Shown here: positions 29,106 through 37,992 of the stretch, piece by piece
Layout of the letters: the number at the start of each line of letters is the position of its first letter
Numbering within the stretch: position 1 is the first letter of the stretch
Source of the DNA: Solirubrobacterales bacterium
Lineage (GTDB): Bacteria; Actinomycetota; Thermoleophilia; Solirubrobacterales; 70-9
DNA length: 64,000 nucleotides
Direction: 5' to 3'
Assembly: GCA_016712175.1 (NCBI GenBank)
Contig: JADJRQ010000001.1
Span: 1 to 64,000, forward strand
Translations under genes and position numbers: made by a program
Notes under the pieces: generated by a model
What the model was told of the DNA's origin: nothing
The model's input: the letters and a program-made list of their open reading frames with translations, nothing else
Databases searched by the model: none

Positions 29106-30839
29106 TCAAAGCTTGCCTTCGGCAGGCTCGAGGTCAACTCGGCCGCGAGGCTTGTCGATCCGCTCGACCGTGATGTCCACCTGGTCACCGAATCGCACCG
29201 CCCGGCCGGTTTTCGATCCAACCAGAGCCGTTTCTTCCTGGTTCAGGTCGAAATATTCGCCGCAAATCTTCCTGACCGGGACGAAACCTTCGTAGACGTC
29301 TCCGAGCTTGCCACCGAAGTTGACGAAGGCCCCGGCCCGGATAACCCCGGAGACTTCGCCTTCGAATTCGGTCTTGAAGCCATTTTCGAAAAGCTCCTGC
29401 TCGAGCAGGAACGCGGCGCAGATGTCATCGGCATCGCGTTCGAGGCGGGTCGAAGCCCGCTCCATGTCGGAACAGTGGACGGCGGCTTCAGCGACGGATC
29501 CAGGAACCGGCCGGTCCTCCCCCGCCCCCAACTCAGCCAACAGGCCACGGTGGACGACCAGATCCGGGTACCTCCGGATCGGTGAGGTGAAATGGGAGTA
29601 GGCGCTGCTGCCGAGGCCGGCGTGCCCGAGATTCTTTTCCGAGTATCGCGCGGGCTTCAGCGAACGGAGGATCAAAGAACCATAAGGAACCTTGCCGTGA
29701 CCGCGCCGCTCTGCTTCGCGGGCAACCGAACGCGACGCTTCGACAGCGATCTCACCAGCCTGGGACGGTCCCATACCGGCCGGAATCGGTGGTGCCGGCA
29801 GACCGAGGGAAGCGAGTTGTTCGACCAGGCGCTCAATCCGGTCAGGGTCAGGCTGCTCGTGGACCCGGTAGAGCGTCGGAGTGCCTCGCTGCTCCAGCAT
29901 CTGAGCAACCTGCTCGTTGGTCAGGACCATCAGCTGCTCGATCAGCCGGTGGGCTTCGGTCTGCTGTTCGGCCACAGCGGAGATCACATTGCCTTCGTCG
30001 TCGAACTGGAAGGAAGGCTCGGTCGAAGAAACGGTCAGTGCTCCATCGGCCCGCAGGTCCGCCAGGGTCGCCGCGACCAACCGGGTCAGGTCGATCTCCC
30101 CTGCGACGATCTCGGGAGGCCGCTCCCGGCCCGCGAATATCCGGTCCAGCTGCTCGTAGTCGAGACGGGCGTCCGACCGGATACGGCTCCGGTAGAAGCT
30201 GACTGACTCAACAACACCTTTGGCCGGGACCAGGATCTCGGTGGTAACCGCGCCGCGCTAGTCCCCGGGTGACAGGGAGCAGACCCCGGCGCTGAGCGAC
30301 TTTGGAAGCATCGGTTCGACGGAAGTCGGCACGTAGGTGCTGTTTGCCCGCTCGAAGGCGACATCATCGAGCAATGTGCCCGGCCGGACGAAGGCGGCCA
30401 CGTCGGCGATGTGGATCCAGAGGCGGACACCATCTCCTTCGCGCTTCGCCGAAACCGCATCGTCGAAGTCCCGGGCCGTAGCCGGGTCGACCGTGAAGGT
30501 TGGCATGCCGGTGAGGTCGCGGCGACCCCCGGGAGGATCGATCGGATGGCTGGCCGCATATTCGGCTTCGGCCTCCACCTTTGGAGAGAACCCGCGGCGA
30601 CCGAGACGCTCGGCGGCAAGCGCTTCGCAGACGTCGCGGGCGTTGTCGATCCGGCCGAGGTCCTTGACAAAGCGGGCCCTGCCGCCACGGATCTCGGTCA
30701 GGATGATCTGCTCGGGCTGGTACCGGACCTTCCGGTCAAATGACACCTGATCTCCCGGTTCGAATATTGGGCGGGCAACCGTGAACTTGCCCCGCTTCTC
30801 GAGCAGGGCGACGTGAAAGCTGCCGGCGGGCCGGGCCAC
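29106..30839 (-). pseudogene. rnr: Ribonuclease R/RNB-family exoribonuclease interrupted by an in-frame TAG
   Basis: A 3'-5' exoribonuclease. The RNB catalytic motif FTVDPATARDFDDAVSA carries the four metal-binding aspartates, SYSHFTSPIRRYPDLVVHR-like sequence follows, and a C-terminal S1 domain ends the protein (RAGAFVNFGGKLGDVYEGF). N-terminal cold-shock domains are short. The frame is continuous for 577 codons except for one amber codon at 30258-30260, between SLSPGD and RGAVTTEILVP. A single base change from GAG would explain it. The second half has an internal start at 30080 but could not be active alone. RNase R degrades mRNAs released by tmRNA-SmpB, and smpB follows directly. Confidence 0.88.
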
Positions 30840-32047
30840 TACGACTCGTCTGCGGCGGTGATCTCGTCGCCCAGCACTTCGTAAGCCTTGTCGAGCTGGG
30901 TGTCGCTCCTGGCGTCGAGGTCGAGCGGAGCCCTGACGTCCGGCTTGAGTCCCTTGCCGGCGAGCGAAACCCCATCCGCCGTGAAGAACTCGCCGACGGT
31001 CAGGTCGAGGGCGCCGCCGTTGTCGAGATCGATCACCTGCTGGAACACGCCTTTGCCATAGGTCCTGGTCCCCACAACCGGCGCGTCGACGTCAGTCTGC
31101 AGAGCCGCCGCGAGGATCTCGGCGGCAGAAGCGGTATCACGGTTGACCAGGACGGTGAGCGGAAAGTCGCCAATGTCTTTGCCGATCGCCCGGTAGGTCT
31201 TTGACGGCTGGGTCCGGGACTCGGTCTTTACGATGACTTCGCCCTTGGGGATGAAGATGCTCGAGGTGAAAACCGCTTCCGGCAACAGGCCGCCGCCGTT
31301 GGCCCGCAGATCCACGACGATGCCCTCTGCGCCTTTCTCCCGCGCCTTGTCAACCGCGCGTCGCAAGTTGACACTGGCGCCATCGCTGAATGTCGTGAGC
31401 CGGACGTAGCCCAGCTTCTTTCCGTCCACGGTCTTGACCTTGTTGGAAGTGATGGGTACACGAATCTCCTCTCGGGTCAGCGTGAATTCTTTCGGCTTGC
31501 CTTTGCCTTCCTTCCGAACTCCAAGGGTCACGTCGGTTCCTTCGGGGCCTTTGATCCGGGCTACGGCCAGATCGGCACTCTCGCCCTTGATCGACTCTCC
31601 GTCGACCGTGACGATGACGTCGCCCTGCTTGAAACCAGCCTTTTCAGCGGGAGAGCGCTTGAAGACAAACCCAACACGCAGGCCGTCCTTGCCGACCTCA
31701 CCGACTGTCATGCCGACGCCGCTGAACGATCCGTTGATTGAATCGTTGAACGCGGTCAGGTCGTCAGCGTTGAAGTAGTGGGAAAAACGGTCCTTGTACT
31801 GCTTCTTCAAGGTGTTGACCATGCCGTTGATCGACGAGTCCTGGACCTCATCGGGATCAGTCTGCCGCCAATAGTTCTCGGCGATGACGCCCGCCGCCTC
31901 ATCGCTGGGCGACTGCTCCGTGACCAGATCGGACTGGACGAAGACGTCACTTACGGGACCCGGCAGATTCTCGGGGTGGCCCCCGATCCACATTCCTGTG
32001 ATCAGTCCAGCGACTACCGCAAACAGCGCTAGGAACGCGACTCTCAA
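30839..32047 (-). CDS. S41-family carboxy-terminal processing protease
   Basis: A 402-residue membrane-anchored protease. The N-terminal helix is FLALFAVVAGLITGMWIGG. A PDZ domain (VGFVFKRSPAEKAGFKQGDV, VTVDGESIKG) binds substrate C-termini. The S41 core has DLRANGGGLLPEAV, the catalytic Ser in NRDTASAAEILA and the catalytic Lys in GTRTYGKGVFQQV. It acts outside the membrane on cell-envelope proteins. Its position right after ftsX is a common arrangement, and peptidoglycan-hydrolase turnover is a plausible role. Its stop touches the rnr start. Confidence 0.93.
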   Translation of the reverse strand: MRVAFLALFAVVAGLITGMWIGGHPENLPGPVSDVFVQSDLVTEQSPSDEAAGVIAENYWRQTDPDEVQDSSINGMVNTLKKQYKDRFSHYFNADDLTAFNDSINGSFSGVGMTVGEVGKDGLRVGFVFKRSPAEKAGFKQGDVIVTVDGESIKGESADLAVARIKGPEGTDVTLGVRKEGKGKPKEFTLTREEIRVPITSNKVKTVDGKKLGYVRLTTFSDGASVNLRRAVDKAREKGAEGIVVDLRANGGGLLPEAVFTSSIFIPKGEVIVKTESRTQPSKTYRAIGKDIGDFPLTVLVNRDTASAAEILAAALQTDVDAPVVGTRTYGKGVFQQVIDLDNGGALDLTVGEFFTADGVSLAGKGLKPDVRAPLDLDARSDTQLDKAYEVLGDEITAADES

Positions 32048-32063
32048 GCTGTCGCGCTTCCGC

Positions 32064-32972
32064 TCAGACCTTGAGGAAGCGGCGCAGCGTCAGCCCGGAG
32101 CCGACTGCCGAGACCAGCACGGCAGCACCGAACAGGCAGATCGTGAGCAGCACGAAGGACATCGACTCCTGGGCCTGCAGGAACGCGAAGTTCTCCGAGA
32201 GCGGATCCACCACTGTGACCTTGCCTATCCACAGGACAAGTATCGCAATCGCACCACCGAGCATGCCGACTACGACGCCTTCGATCATGAAAGGCCAGCG
32301 GATGAACCAGCGCGTGGCGCCGACCAGTCGCATGACTTCAATCTCCCGCCTACGGGTGTAAATCGAGAGCCGGATGGTGTTTCCGATCAGCAGCAGCGAG
32401 GCACCGATCAACAGGGCGGTGATCACCGTCAGCACGAGTTTGAGTGCACCGGTGACCTCTTCGATCTTCTGCGCATCGGCTTGACGGTCATCCACCTTCT
32501 GGACGATCGGCGAAATGAAGGTTGGCTGTCCGCTCTTGCCCGGTGGCTGGAGAGAGGCCCGAATTGCGTCGAGATTGGCCGCGTCATCAGGCTTGACGAC
32601 GAAGTTGGCGGGGAAGGGGTTGCCCTTGATCTCCTGCAGGACATCGCGGTTCTCCTGGGCGAAGTCGCTCTTGAACTCAGCCAGGGCATCCTTCTTGGTG
32701 AGGAGGGAGACACTGGCCACATGCGGCAGTGCCCCAACCTCGTTCTGGAGGGCGGCCGTCTCCTCCGAAGTCGCATCGTCGTAGAGATAGACCCGCAACT
32801 GCAGGTCGTCACGCACGTCGGCACTCTTGCTCTGGGTCGTCTGGAAGATCGGGATCAGGACGCCGATAAGGATGGCGGTCAGGACCGTGGTGACGATCGC
32901 AGCGGTGGTTGGGGCCATGTTCTTGCGAATGGCCCGAATCGCTTCCCCGGTGAAAAACCAAAGCTTGCCCAT
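32064..32972 (-). CDS. ftsX: Cell-division membrane protein FtsX
   Basis: A 302-residue FtsX with the standard topology: an N-terminal helix (TTAAIVTTVLTAILIGVLIP), an extracytoplasmic domain of about 140 residues, then three helices near LTVITALLIGASLLLIGNT, GVVVGMLGGAIAILVLWIG and VLLTICLFGAAVLVSAVGSG. The cytoplasmic IYTRRREIEVMRLVGATRWF is the conserved loop that contacts FtsE. FtsEX transmits ATP-dependent conformational change to peptidoglycan hydrolases at the septum. It overlaps ftsE by one base. Confidence 0.95.
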   Translation of the reverse strand: MGKLWFFTGEAIRAIRKNMAPTTAAIVTTVLTAILIGVLIPIFQTTQSKSADVRDDLQLRVYLYDDATSEETAALQNEVGALPHVASVSLLTKKDALAEFKSDFAQENRDVLQEIKGNPFPANFVVKPDDAANLDAIRASLQPPGKSGQPTFISPIVQKVDDRQADAQKIEEVTGALKLVLTVITALLIGASLLLIGNTIRLSIYTRRREIEVMRLVGATRWFIRWPFMIEGVVVGMLGGAIAILVLWIGKVTVVDPLSENFAFLQAQESMSFVLLTICLFGAAVLVSAVGSGLTLRRFLKV

Positions 32973-33832
32973 CAGTGAACTCCGTTCGAGTGGCCTTCAA
33001 CGCCAACGCCCATCTCGCCACGCACACGCATGCCGAATTCGGTGGTCGACTCTTCTGTGTATCCGCCGGCGATCTCGTCGCGGATGACCCGGCCTTCATA
33101 GAGCTCAATGACGCGACGGCGCATGCGGTCGACCATCTCGCGGTCGTGGGTCACGACCACGACTGTGGTTCCGGTCTTGTTGATCCGGTAGAGCAGCTGC
33201 ATGATGCCGACTGAAGTAACCGGGTCGAGATTTCCGCTGGGCTCATCGGCCAGCAGCAAAGGAGGATGGTTGACGAACGCGCGAGCCACGGAAACACGCT
33301 GCTGCTCACCGCCCGACAACTCGTCCGGATAGTTGTGGAGCTTCGTCGAGAGTCCGACGAGGCGCAGCGTCTCCGGAACCTTCTGGCGGATCTCGGCGCG
33401 CGAAGCACCGATCACCTGGAGGGCGTCGGCAACGTTGTCATAGACCGTCCGGCTCGGAAGCAGCTTGAAGTCCTGGAAGACCGTGCCGATGTTCCGGCGG
33501 AGCTGAGGAATCCTCTTGTCCAAGAGTTGGCCGATGTCACGGCCGGCGATCGAAACGGTGCCGTCGGTGGGCTCGAGCTCACGGATCAGCAGTTTGATCA
33601 GGGTTGATTTACCGCAGCCCGTGGGGCCGACGAGAAAGACGAATTCACCGCGGTTGACCGCGAGCGAGACCCGGTCAACAGCCAGATGACCGCCGCCGTA
33701 GACCTTGCTGACGTCACGCATCTCGATGATCGGGGCGCCGCCCTTGCGGGGTCGCTCAGTTTGCTGGCGGGCACGTGCTTCTTCAAGCTCTGCCGCAACC
33801 AATTGCTGTTTGTTCTTCTTTCCGAAAGCCAT
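32972..33832 (-). CDS. ftsE: Cell-division ATP-binding protein FtsE
   Basis: The ATPase partner of FtsX. Motifs: Walker A GPTGCGKST, the FtsE-typical VFQDFKLLPSRTVYDN, signature LSGGEQQR, Walker B LLLADEPSGNLDP and switch His in VVVTHDREMVD. At 286 residues it is longer than the usual 225-230 because of a polar N-terminal extension (about 40 residues, KKNKQQLVAAELEEARARQQ) and a C-terminal tail. ATG 33832 is chosen; a start upstream is less likely. In many actinobacteria prfB lies just before ftsE; here five genes stand between. Confidence 0.95.
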   Translation of the reverse strand: MAFGKKNKQQLVAAELEEARARQQTERPRKGGAPIIEMRDVSKVYGGGHLAVDRVSLAVNRGEFVFLVGPTGCGKSTLIKLLIRELEPTDGTVSIAGRDIGQLLDKRIPQLRRNIGTVFQDFKLLPSRTVYDNVADALQVIGASRAEIRQKVPETLRLVGLSTKLHNYPDELSGGEQQRVSVARAFVNHPPLLLADEPSGNLDPVTSVGIMQLLYRINKTGTTVVVVTHDREMVDRMRRRVIELYEGRVIRDEIAGGYTEESTTEFGMRVRGEMGVGVEGHSNGVH

Positions 33833-33961
33833 CTGGTCTGCCCTATTCCGGCGCGGAGGTTCAATTCCTTCCATTGGAAGACATCAACCACCTGCTCCAA
33901 AAGCGTTACATGAAGAAAGTATTAGCGTTTGCACGCAAATCGTACTCGGTAGGCTTCGTTG

Positions 33962-35095
33962 ATGCTCGGTGAAGCCCGAACAGCAGGAATTCGTGCGTTT
34001 GCACTCGCCGGGGTCACGGTCCTTTGCCTGAGCCTCAGTCTGCTCTCGCCTCCCGAACAAGCCGGGGCCGCACAGACCAGCATCGTCCGCGGAAAGACCA
34101 CAAAGATCAAGAATTCGCCCTGGCAGGTCGCCCTGGCGGTGAGCGGCAGGGTGGCTCCGCAGAAGAAACCCCGTGCCCGCTTCTTCTGCGGCGGTTCGCT
34201 GATCGCCCCCGACCTCGTCCTTACGGCCGGACATTGTGTGGCCGATCTGAGCAAGCATCAGATCAAGAAGGTCGAAGTGATCAGCGGACGAACGCGCCTC
34301 AACAACGAATCAACGGGCCAGGTAGCCGCCGTCGCTGACCTGATGATGCCGGCGAACAGCCGCGGCAAGCGTCGCTACAGACAGAGGTTCGGTGTTGCTA
34401 ACTGGGACTTCGCGTTGCTCCGGCTCTCGAAGTCGTTCAAGTCGGAGACGATCAAGATCGCCGGCGATGACGAAGCCGACATCTGGAGCCCAGGCCGGGT
34501 CGTGAAGACAACCGGCTGGGGTGTCACCGGCCCCTCAAAAAAGAAGCCCAGCGCGACCCTGCGTTTCGCGACGCAGGTCATGCTCGACGACCGCGTGTGC
34601 CGGCGCCTCAACGGCCAGCTCTTCAAACGCCGGACGATGAACTGCATGGGTGGACCTCTTGCGACCACTTCGACCTGTTTCGGCGACAGTGGCGGGCCTC
34701 TGGTCGCGCCGATCGTGGGCGGGTACCGCCTGATGGGCGCGACCAGCTTCGGTGACTCGGAGTGCCGTCCGGTACTTCCGTCGATCGACACCAGGATCGC
34801 CGGCAAACCGATGCGCGACTGGATCAGGAAGACCGCGCTTCGTGTGACCGGAATCGATGTCGTCGGGTCGGGTGGGGTTCCGCCTCCCGAACGGACCTGG
34901 TGCAAAGTCCCCAGACTCAAGGGTCTCACCGTCTCCAGGGCTCGTACGACCCTCATAGCCAGCGGCTGCCGGCTGGGTTCGGTCCGACTCGACCCTTATT
35001 CGCCCGGTCGCCGGGGAACCGTCACCGGGGCATCGATGGTCGCCGGCTGGCTGACTCGGGTCGGTCACACCGTGCGGATCTTCGTCGCCGGTTGA
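33962..35095 (+). CDS. Secreted trypsin-like serine protease with a PASTA-like C-terminal domain
   Basis: A 377-residue exported protein with a signal peptide ending around PPEQAGAAQ. The S1 protease domain has the complete triad: His in LTAGHCVAD, Asp in NWDFALLRL and Ser in CFGDSGGPLV. Six or more cysteines are placed as in extracellular trypsins (FFCGGSLI, DRVCRRL, NCMGGP, SECRPV). The C-terminal 60 residues (VPRLKGLTVSRARTTLIASG) resemble a PASTA domain, known for binding peptidoglycan fragments. It probably works at or outside the cell wall. It is divergent from ftsE. Confidence 0.88.
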   Translation: MLGEARTAGIRAFALAGVTVLCLSLSLLSPPEQAGAAQTSIVRGKTTKIKNSPWQVALAVSGRVAPQKKPRARFFCGGSLIAPDLVLTAGHCVADLSKHQIKKVEVISGRTRLNNESTGQVAAVADLMMPANSRGKRRYRQRFGVANWDFALLRLSKSFKSETIKIAGDDEADIWSPGRVVKTTGWGVTGPSKKKPSATLRFATQVMLDDRVCRRLNGQLFKRRTMNCMGGPLATTSTCFGDSGGPLVAPIVGGYRLMGATSFGDSECRPVLPSIDTRIAGKPMRDWIRKTALRVTGIDVVGSGGVPPPERTWCKVPRLKGLTVSRARTTLIASGCRLGSVRLDPYSPGRRGTVTGASMVAGWLTRVGHTVRIFVAG

Positions 35096-35112
35096 TACGT
35101 AACAATGCGCGG

Positions 35113-35382
35113 GTGATCCGCAAGCGCATCTTCCTCTCGACCCTTGCCTCGGTAGTGCTCCTCGGGGCGTAGTCACCGGATGTGGAGGCGACGACGACTC
35201 GACCGGCTCCCCACGACTGACTCCGGTCCGCCCCCGCCAAGCCGACTGATGCCGTAGAAAAGAAGGGAAGCGGTCCCGCCAGCGCTGGCGACGAAAAGAA
35301 GGACGCTCCTGACGACACGATCTCGGACCGCCCGGGCGGTCCGAACGCAAAACCGCCGGTCAGCTCTGATCCGGTGAAGTGA
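35113..35382 (+). pseudogene. Small lipoprotein gene broken by frameshifts
   Basis: Three frames together read as one short lipoprotein. GTG 35113 begins IRKRIFLSTLASVVLLGA and stops at 35170. In the next frame VTGCGGDDDSTGS supplies the lipobox Cys. Further on, AKPTDAVEKKGSGPASAGDE and a Pro-rich tail run to a stop at 35382. At least one missing base near 35165-35170 and one extra base between about 35195 and 35230 are needed; the total length (270 bp) then stays a multiple of three. Small lipoproteins of this sort have no known function. This fills most of the 326-bp stretch between the trypsin-like gene and nadA. Confidence 0.6.
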
Positions 35383-35421
35383 GCAGCGTCACCGCGAGCA
35401 TCACTTTGGCGGTGGCCAGCG

Positions 35422-36456
35422 TCAGCCGATGGAAACCATGCGCTCGATCGGCAAGCGGGCCTTCTCCGCGATTGCCGCATCGACCTTGACTTCACCGGTG
35501 AGATCGCGCAGGGAATCCCGCAGCTTCGGCAGGGTGATCATTTTCATGTACTTGCAGTAGGCCATCCGGTTGGCTTCGATCAGATTGGCCTTCGGAGCGG
35601 CCTGCTGCATCGGGTAGAGCATGCCGTTCTCGGTGGCAACGATGAAGCTGCCCTCCGGGTTGTCCTTGACGTGCTCGATCATGCCGGAGGTGGAGAGCAT
35701 GTGGACGCCCTCGGGGTCGATGTCACCCGAGGCCACGTACTCCATCGCTTGGGTGGAACACCCACATTCGGGGTGGATCAGGAACTCAGCCTCCGGGTGC
35801 TCGGCCCGGGTACGGACGATGTCATCGGGGCGGATTCCCGCGTGGACATGACATTCCCCATCCCAGACGTGGAACCGGCTACGGCGCCCGGGGTCATCGG
35901 TCAGGCCGGTCTCCCTTTCGACGTAAACCCCGAGCCACATGTCCGGACCGAACAGGATCTCTGTTTCCGGCCCGTGCTCGGCCCAGATGTGTTCGACTAC
36001 TTTCACCGCGTTGGAAGACGTGCAGCAGTAGTCGGTCTCGGCTTTGACTTCAGCCGAAGTGTTGACGTACATGACAACGAGCGCGCCCGGAAACTTCGCC
36101 TTCCATTCACGCAGTTGGTCAGCGTTGATCGAGTCGGCGAGAGAACAGCCGGCATCGAGGTCGGGGATGAGGACCTTCTTTTCCGGCGAGAGGATCGAGG
36201 CTGTCTCGGCCATGAAGTGGACTCCACAGAACTCGACGATCTCGGCGTCGGCGGCGGCAGCCTGGCGAGAGAGACCGAGCGAGTCACCGATGTAGTCGGC
36301 GACGTCCTGGATCTCCGGCAGCTCGTAGTTGTGGGCGAGGATGACCGCGTTGCGCTCGACGGCAAGCTCGCGTATCTCCGCGCTCAGCTCGGTGATCAGC
36401 TCAGGATCGAGCGGTGCCGGCAGGTCCGGCTGGATAACTGGTAGTTCGGTCGCCAT
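35422..36456 (-). CDS. nadA: Quinolinate synthase
   Basis: Condenses iminoaspartate with dihydroxyacetone phosphate to quinolinate, the second step of de novo NAD synthesis. The 344-residue protein shows the three-fold NadA repeat and the three cysteines that hold the [4Fe-4S] cluster: VEFCGVHFMAETASIL, DYCCTSSNAVKVV and HPECGCSTQAMEYV. NAVILAHNYELPEIQ is the usual N-terminal motif. It lies next to nadC on the same strand. No nadB is present in the window, so L-aspartate oxidase or dehydrogenase must be elsewhere. Confidence 0.96.
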   Translation of the reverse strand: MATELPVIQPDLPAPLDPELITELSAEIRELAVERNAVILAHNYELPEIQDVADYIGDSLGLSRQAAAADAEIVEFCGVHFMAETASILSPEKKVLIPDLDAGCSLADSINADQLREWKAKFPGALVVMYVNTSAEVKAETDYCCTSSNAVKVVEHIWAEHGPETEILFGPDMWLGVYVERETGLTDDPGRRSRFHVWDGECHVHAGIRPDDIVRTRAEHPEAEFLIHPECGCSTQAMEYVASGDIDPEGVHMLSTSGMIEHVKDNPEGSFIVATENGMLYPMQQAAPKANLIEANRMAYCKYMKMITLPKLRDSLRDLTGEVKVDAAIAEKARLPIERMVSIG

Positions 36457-36465
36457 GGACCGATT

Positions 36466-37317
36466 CTACGACAGTGGGTTCAGCAGCAACGAGACATCGA
36501 GGCTGGGAGCGGAATGAGTCAGCGCTCCGACTGAAATGAAGTCGACTCCGGTCGCTGCCACCCGGGCGACGTTGGCGAGGGTGATTCCGCCCGACGCCTC
36601 CAGCTTGCTGGCCGGCCTCACTTCGTCCCGGGCCGCAACCGCCGCGACGAGCTGGTCGATGTCCATGTTGTCGAGCAGGATCTGGTCTGCCTCGGCTCGG
36701 AGTGCCGCCCCGACTTCGTCAAGGGTCTCGGCTTCGACTTCGATCTTCAAGTCGGGTGAGGCCCGGCGGGATGCTTTCACCGCCGCCCCCACCCCGCCGG
36801 CCATGGCGATGTGGTTCTCCTTGATCAGCACCGCGTCGTAGAGGCCGAAGCGATGGTTCATGCCACCGCCCCACGAGACAGCCCGCTTCTCCAGCAGGCG
36901 CATTCCCGGCGTGGTCTTGCGGGTGTCGAGGATCTTGGTCCCGGTCCCTGCGACCGCATCGACGAACTGCGCAGTGGCCGTCGATATCCCGGAGAGGTGG
37001 CCGAGAAAGTTGAGGGCGACACGCTCACCGGCGAGGAGTGCCCGGGCCGGCCCCTGAAGCAGGGCCACGTCGCGCGGTACCGAGTCGTGCCAGTGGCCTT
37101 CGATCACGGTGCGATCCATCTCCGTGGCACCGGTTCGACGAAAGACCTCTTCGACGATGTCGAGGCCGCAGATCACCCCGGGTTCCTTCTGGACGATGTG
37201 GGCCTGGGCCTGAAGGTCCTCTGGAACTGTCGCTTCAGCGGTGACGTCTCCGGAGCCGAGATCTTCCGCCAGCGCCCGTTCAATCAGGTCTTCCGTCCCC
37301 GCCGGCAAAGTGCTCAT
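36466..37317 (-). CDS. nadC: Nicotinate-nucleotide pyrophosphorylase (carboxylating)
   Basis: Converts quinolinate and PRPP to nicotinate mononucleotide, CO2 and pyrophosphate, the step after NadA. 283 residues, with the conserved GDVTAEATVPED, ALNFLGHLSGISTATAQFVD, the substrate-binding ILDTRKTTPGMRLLEKRAV and the C-terminal barrel strands KIEVEAETLDE, DQILLDNMD and LEASGGI. It is upstream of nadA in the same transcription unit, 9 bp apart. Confidence 0.96.
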   Translation of the reverse strand: MSTLPAGTEDLIERALAEDLGSGDVTAEATVPEDLQAQAHIVQKEPGVICGLDIVEEVFRRTGATEMDRTVIEGHWHDSVPRDVALLQGPARALLAGERVALNFLGHLSGISTATAQFVDAVAGTGTKILDTRKTTPGMRLLEKRAVSWGGGMNHRFGLYDAVLIKENHIAMAGGVGAAVKASRRASPDLKIEVEAETLDEVGAALRAEADQILLDNMDIDQLVAAVAARDEVRPASKLEASGGITLANVARVAATGVDFISVGALTHSAPSLDVSLLLNPLS

Positions 37318-37339
37318 TGTTCAAGCTTATGATTAAAGA

Positions 37340-37867
37340 ATGAGCGGCAGCTTCAGTCACACGGTCTTCGACACCGAACTCGGACCGGTCGCACTCGCCG
37401 CCACGGACGAAGGCGTCGTTCGTGTTTCACTCCCCGGCTCCGACCCGGACGAACTGGTCGAAGAGGTAATCGCCCGCACCGGTCTGGAGCCGGTCGAAGG
37501 TGGCGAGAAAGTCGATCAGGCCGCTTACCAGATCGAAGACTTCCTGGCCGGAAAAAGAAAGGACTTCGACCTGCCCCTCGACTTGAGGCTCGTCAACGGC
37601 TTCCATCGCAAGGCGCTTCAGGCAGTCTCGAAAATCCCGTTCGGAGAGACCCGAAGTTACGGAGAGGTCGCCGAGATCGCGGGAAGCCCCGGAGCGGCAA
37701 GGGCGGTAGGAACGGCAATGTCAGTCAACCCGATAGCCCTGATAATCCCATGCCACCGGGTTGTCAAGAGCGACGGATCGATCGGTGGCTATGGCGGAGG
37801 AAAGAGCGGGTCGCGGCTGAAGCAGAGGCTGCTTGACCTCGAAAGCCCACAGGGTACCTTCAGCTGA
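37340..37867 (+). CDS. ogt: Methylated-DNA--protein-cysteine methyltransferase
   Basis: Suicide repair of O6-methylguanine. The active-site IPCHRVVKSDGSIGGYGGG, with the acceptor Cys, is intact, preceded by the helix-turn-helix region FGETRSYGEVAEIAGSPGAA and the Arg finger region ARAVGTAMSVNP. At 175 residues it is a normal Ogt without an Ada-type N-terminal domain. It is divergent from nadC (22 bp apart) and its stop lies 12 bp before the second structured repeat. Confidence 0.95.
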   Translation: MSGSFSHTVFDTELGPVALAATDEGVVRVSLPGSDPDELVEEVIARTGLEPVEGGEKVDQAAYQIEDFLAGKRKDFDLPLDLRLVNGFHRKALQAVSKIPFGETRSYGEVAEIAGSPGAARAVGTAMSVNPIALIIPCHRVVKSDGSIGGYGGGKSGSRLKQRLLDLESPQGTFS

Positions 37868-37879
37868 TTCGGGTGAGGT

Positions 37880-37982
37880 GCGGGGTACGGAGGTGCCCCC
37901 GGAGGGCTGGCGACCGAGGCAGTCCCGCGATTCGGCCCGATCAAGGGAGCGTTGCCCCGGAGGAGGTACCTCCGTACCCCGC
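37880..37982 (+). other. Structured repeat element, copy 2 (undescribed to me)
   Basis: A 103-nt element. The arms 37880-37897 and 37965-37982 pair over 18 bp with a single G:T wobble; inside, CC/GG (37899-37900 with 37962-37963) closes the core after one mismatch. The core (37899-37964) aligns without gaps to 16500-16565 of copy 1. It fills nearly the whole 125-bp gap between the convergent ogt and prfB genes. No T-run follows. Because the arms differ from copy 1 but remain complementary, the pairing itself seems to be kept by selection. Confidence 0.7.
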
Positions 37983-37992
37983 GCCGGTGGCG

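Noticed and set aside
30839..33832. Possible toxin-antitoxin or defence genes in the division cluster
   Set aside because: All frames on the minus strand are accounted for by ftsE, ftsX and the S41 protease; the others are shadows.
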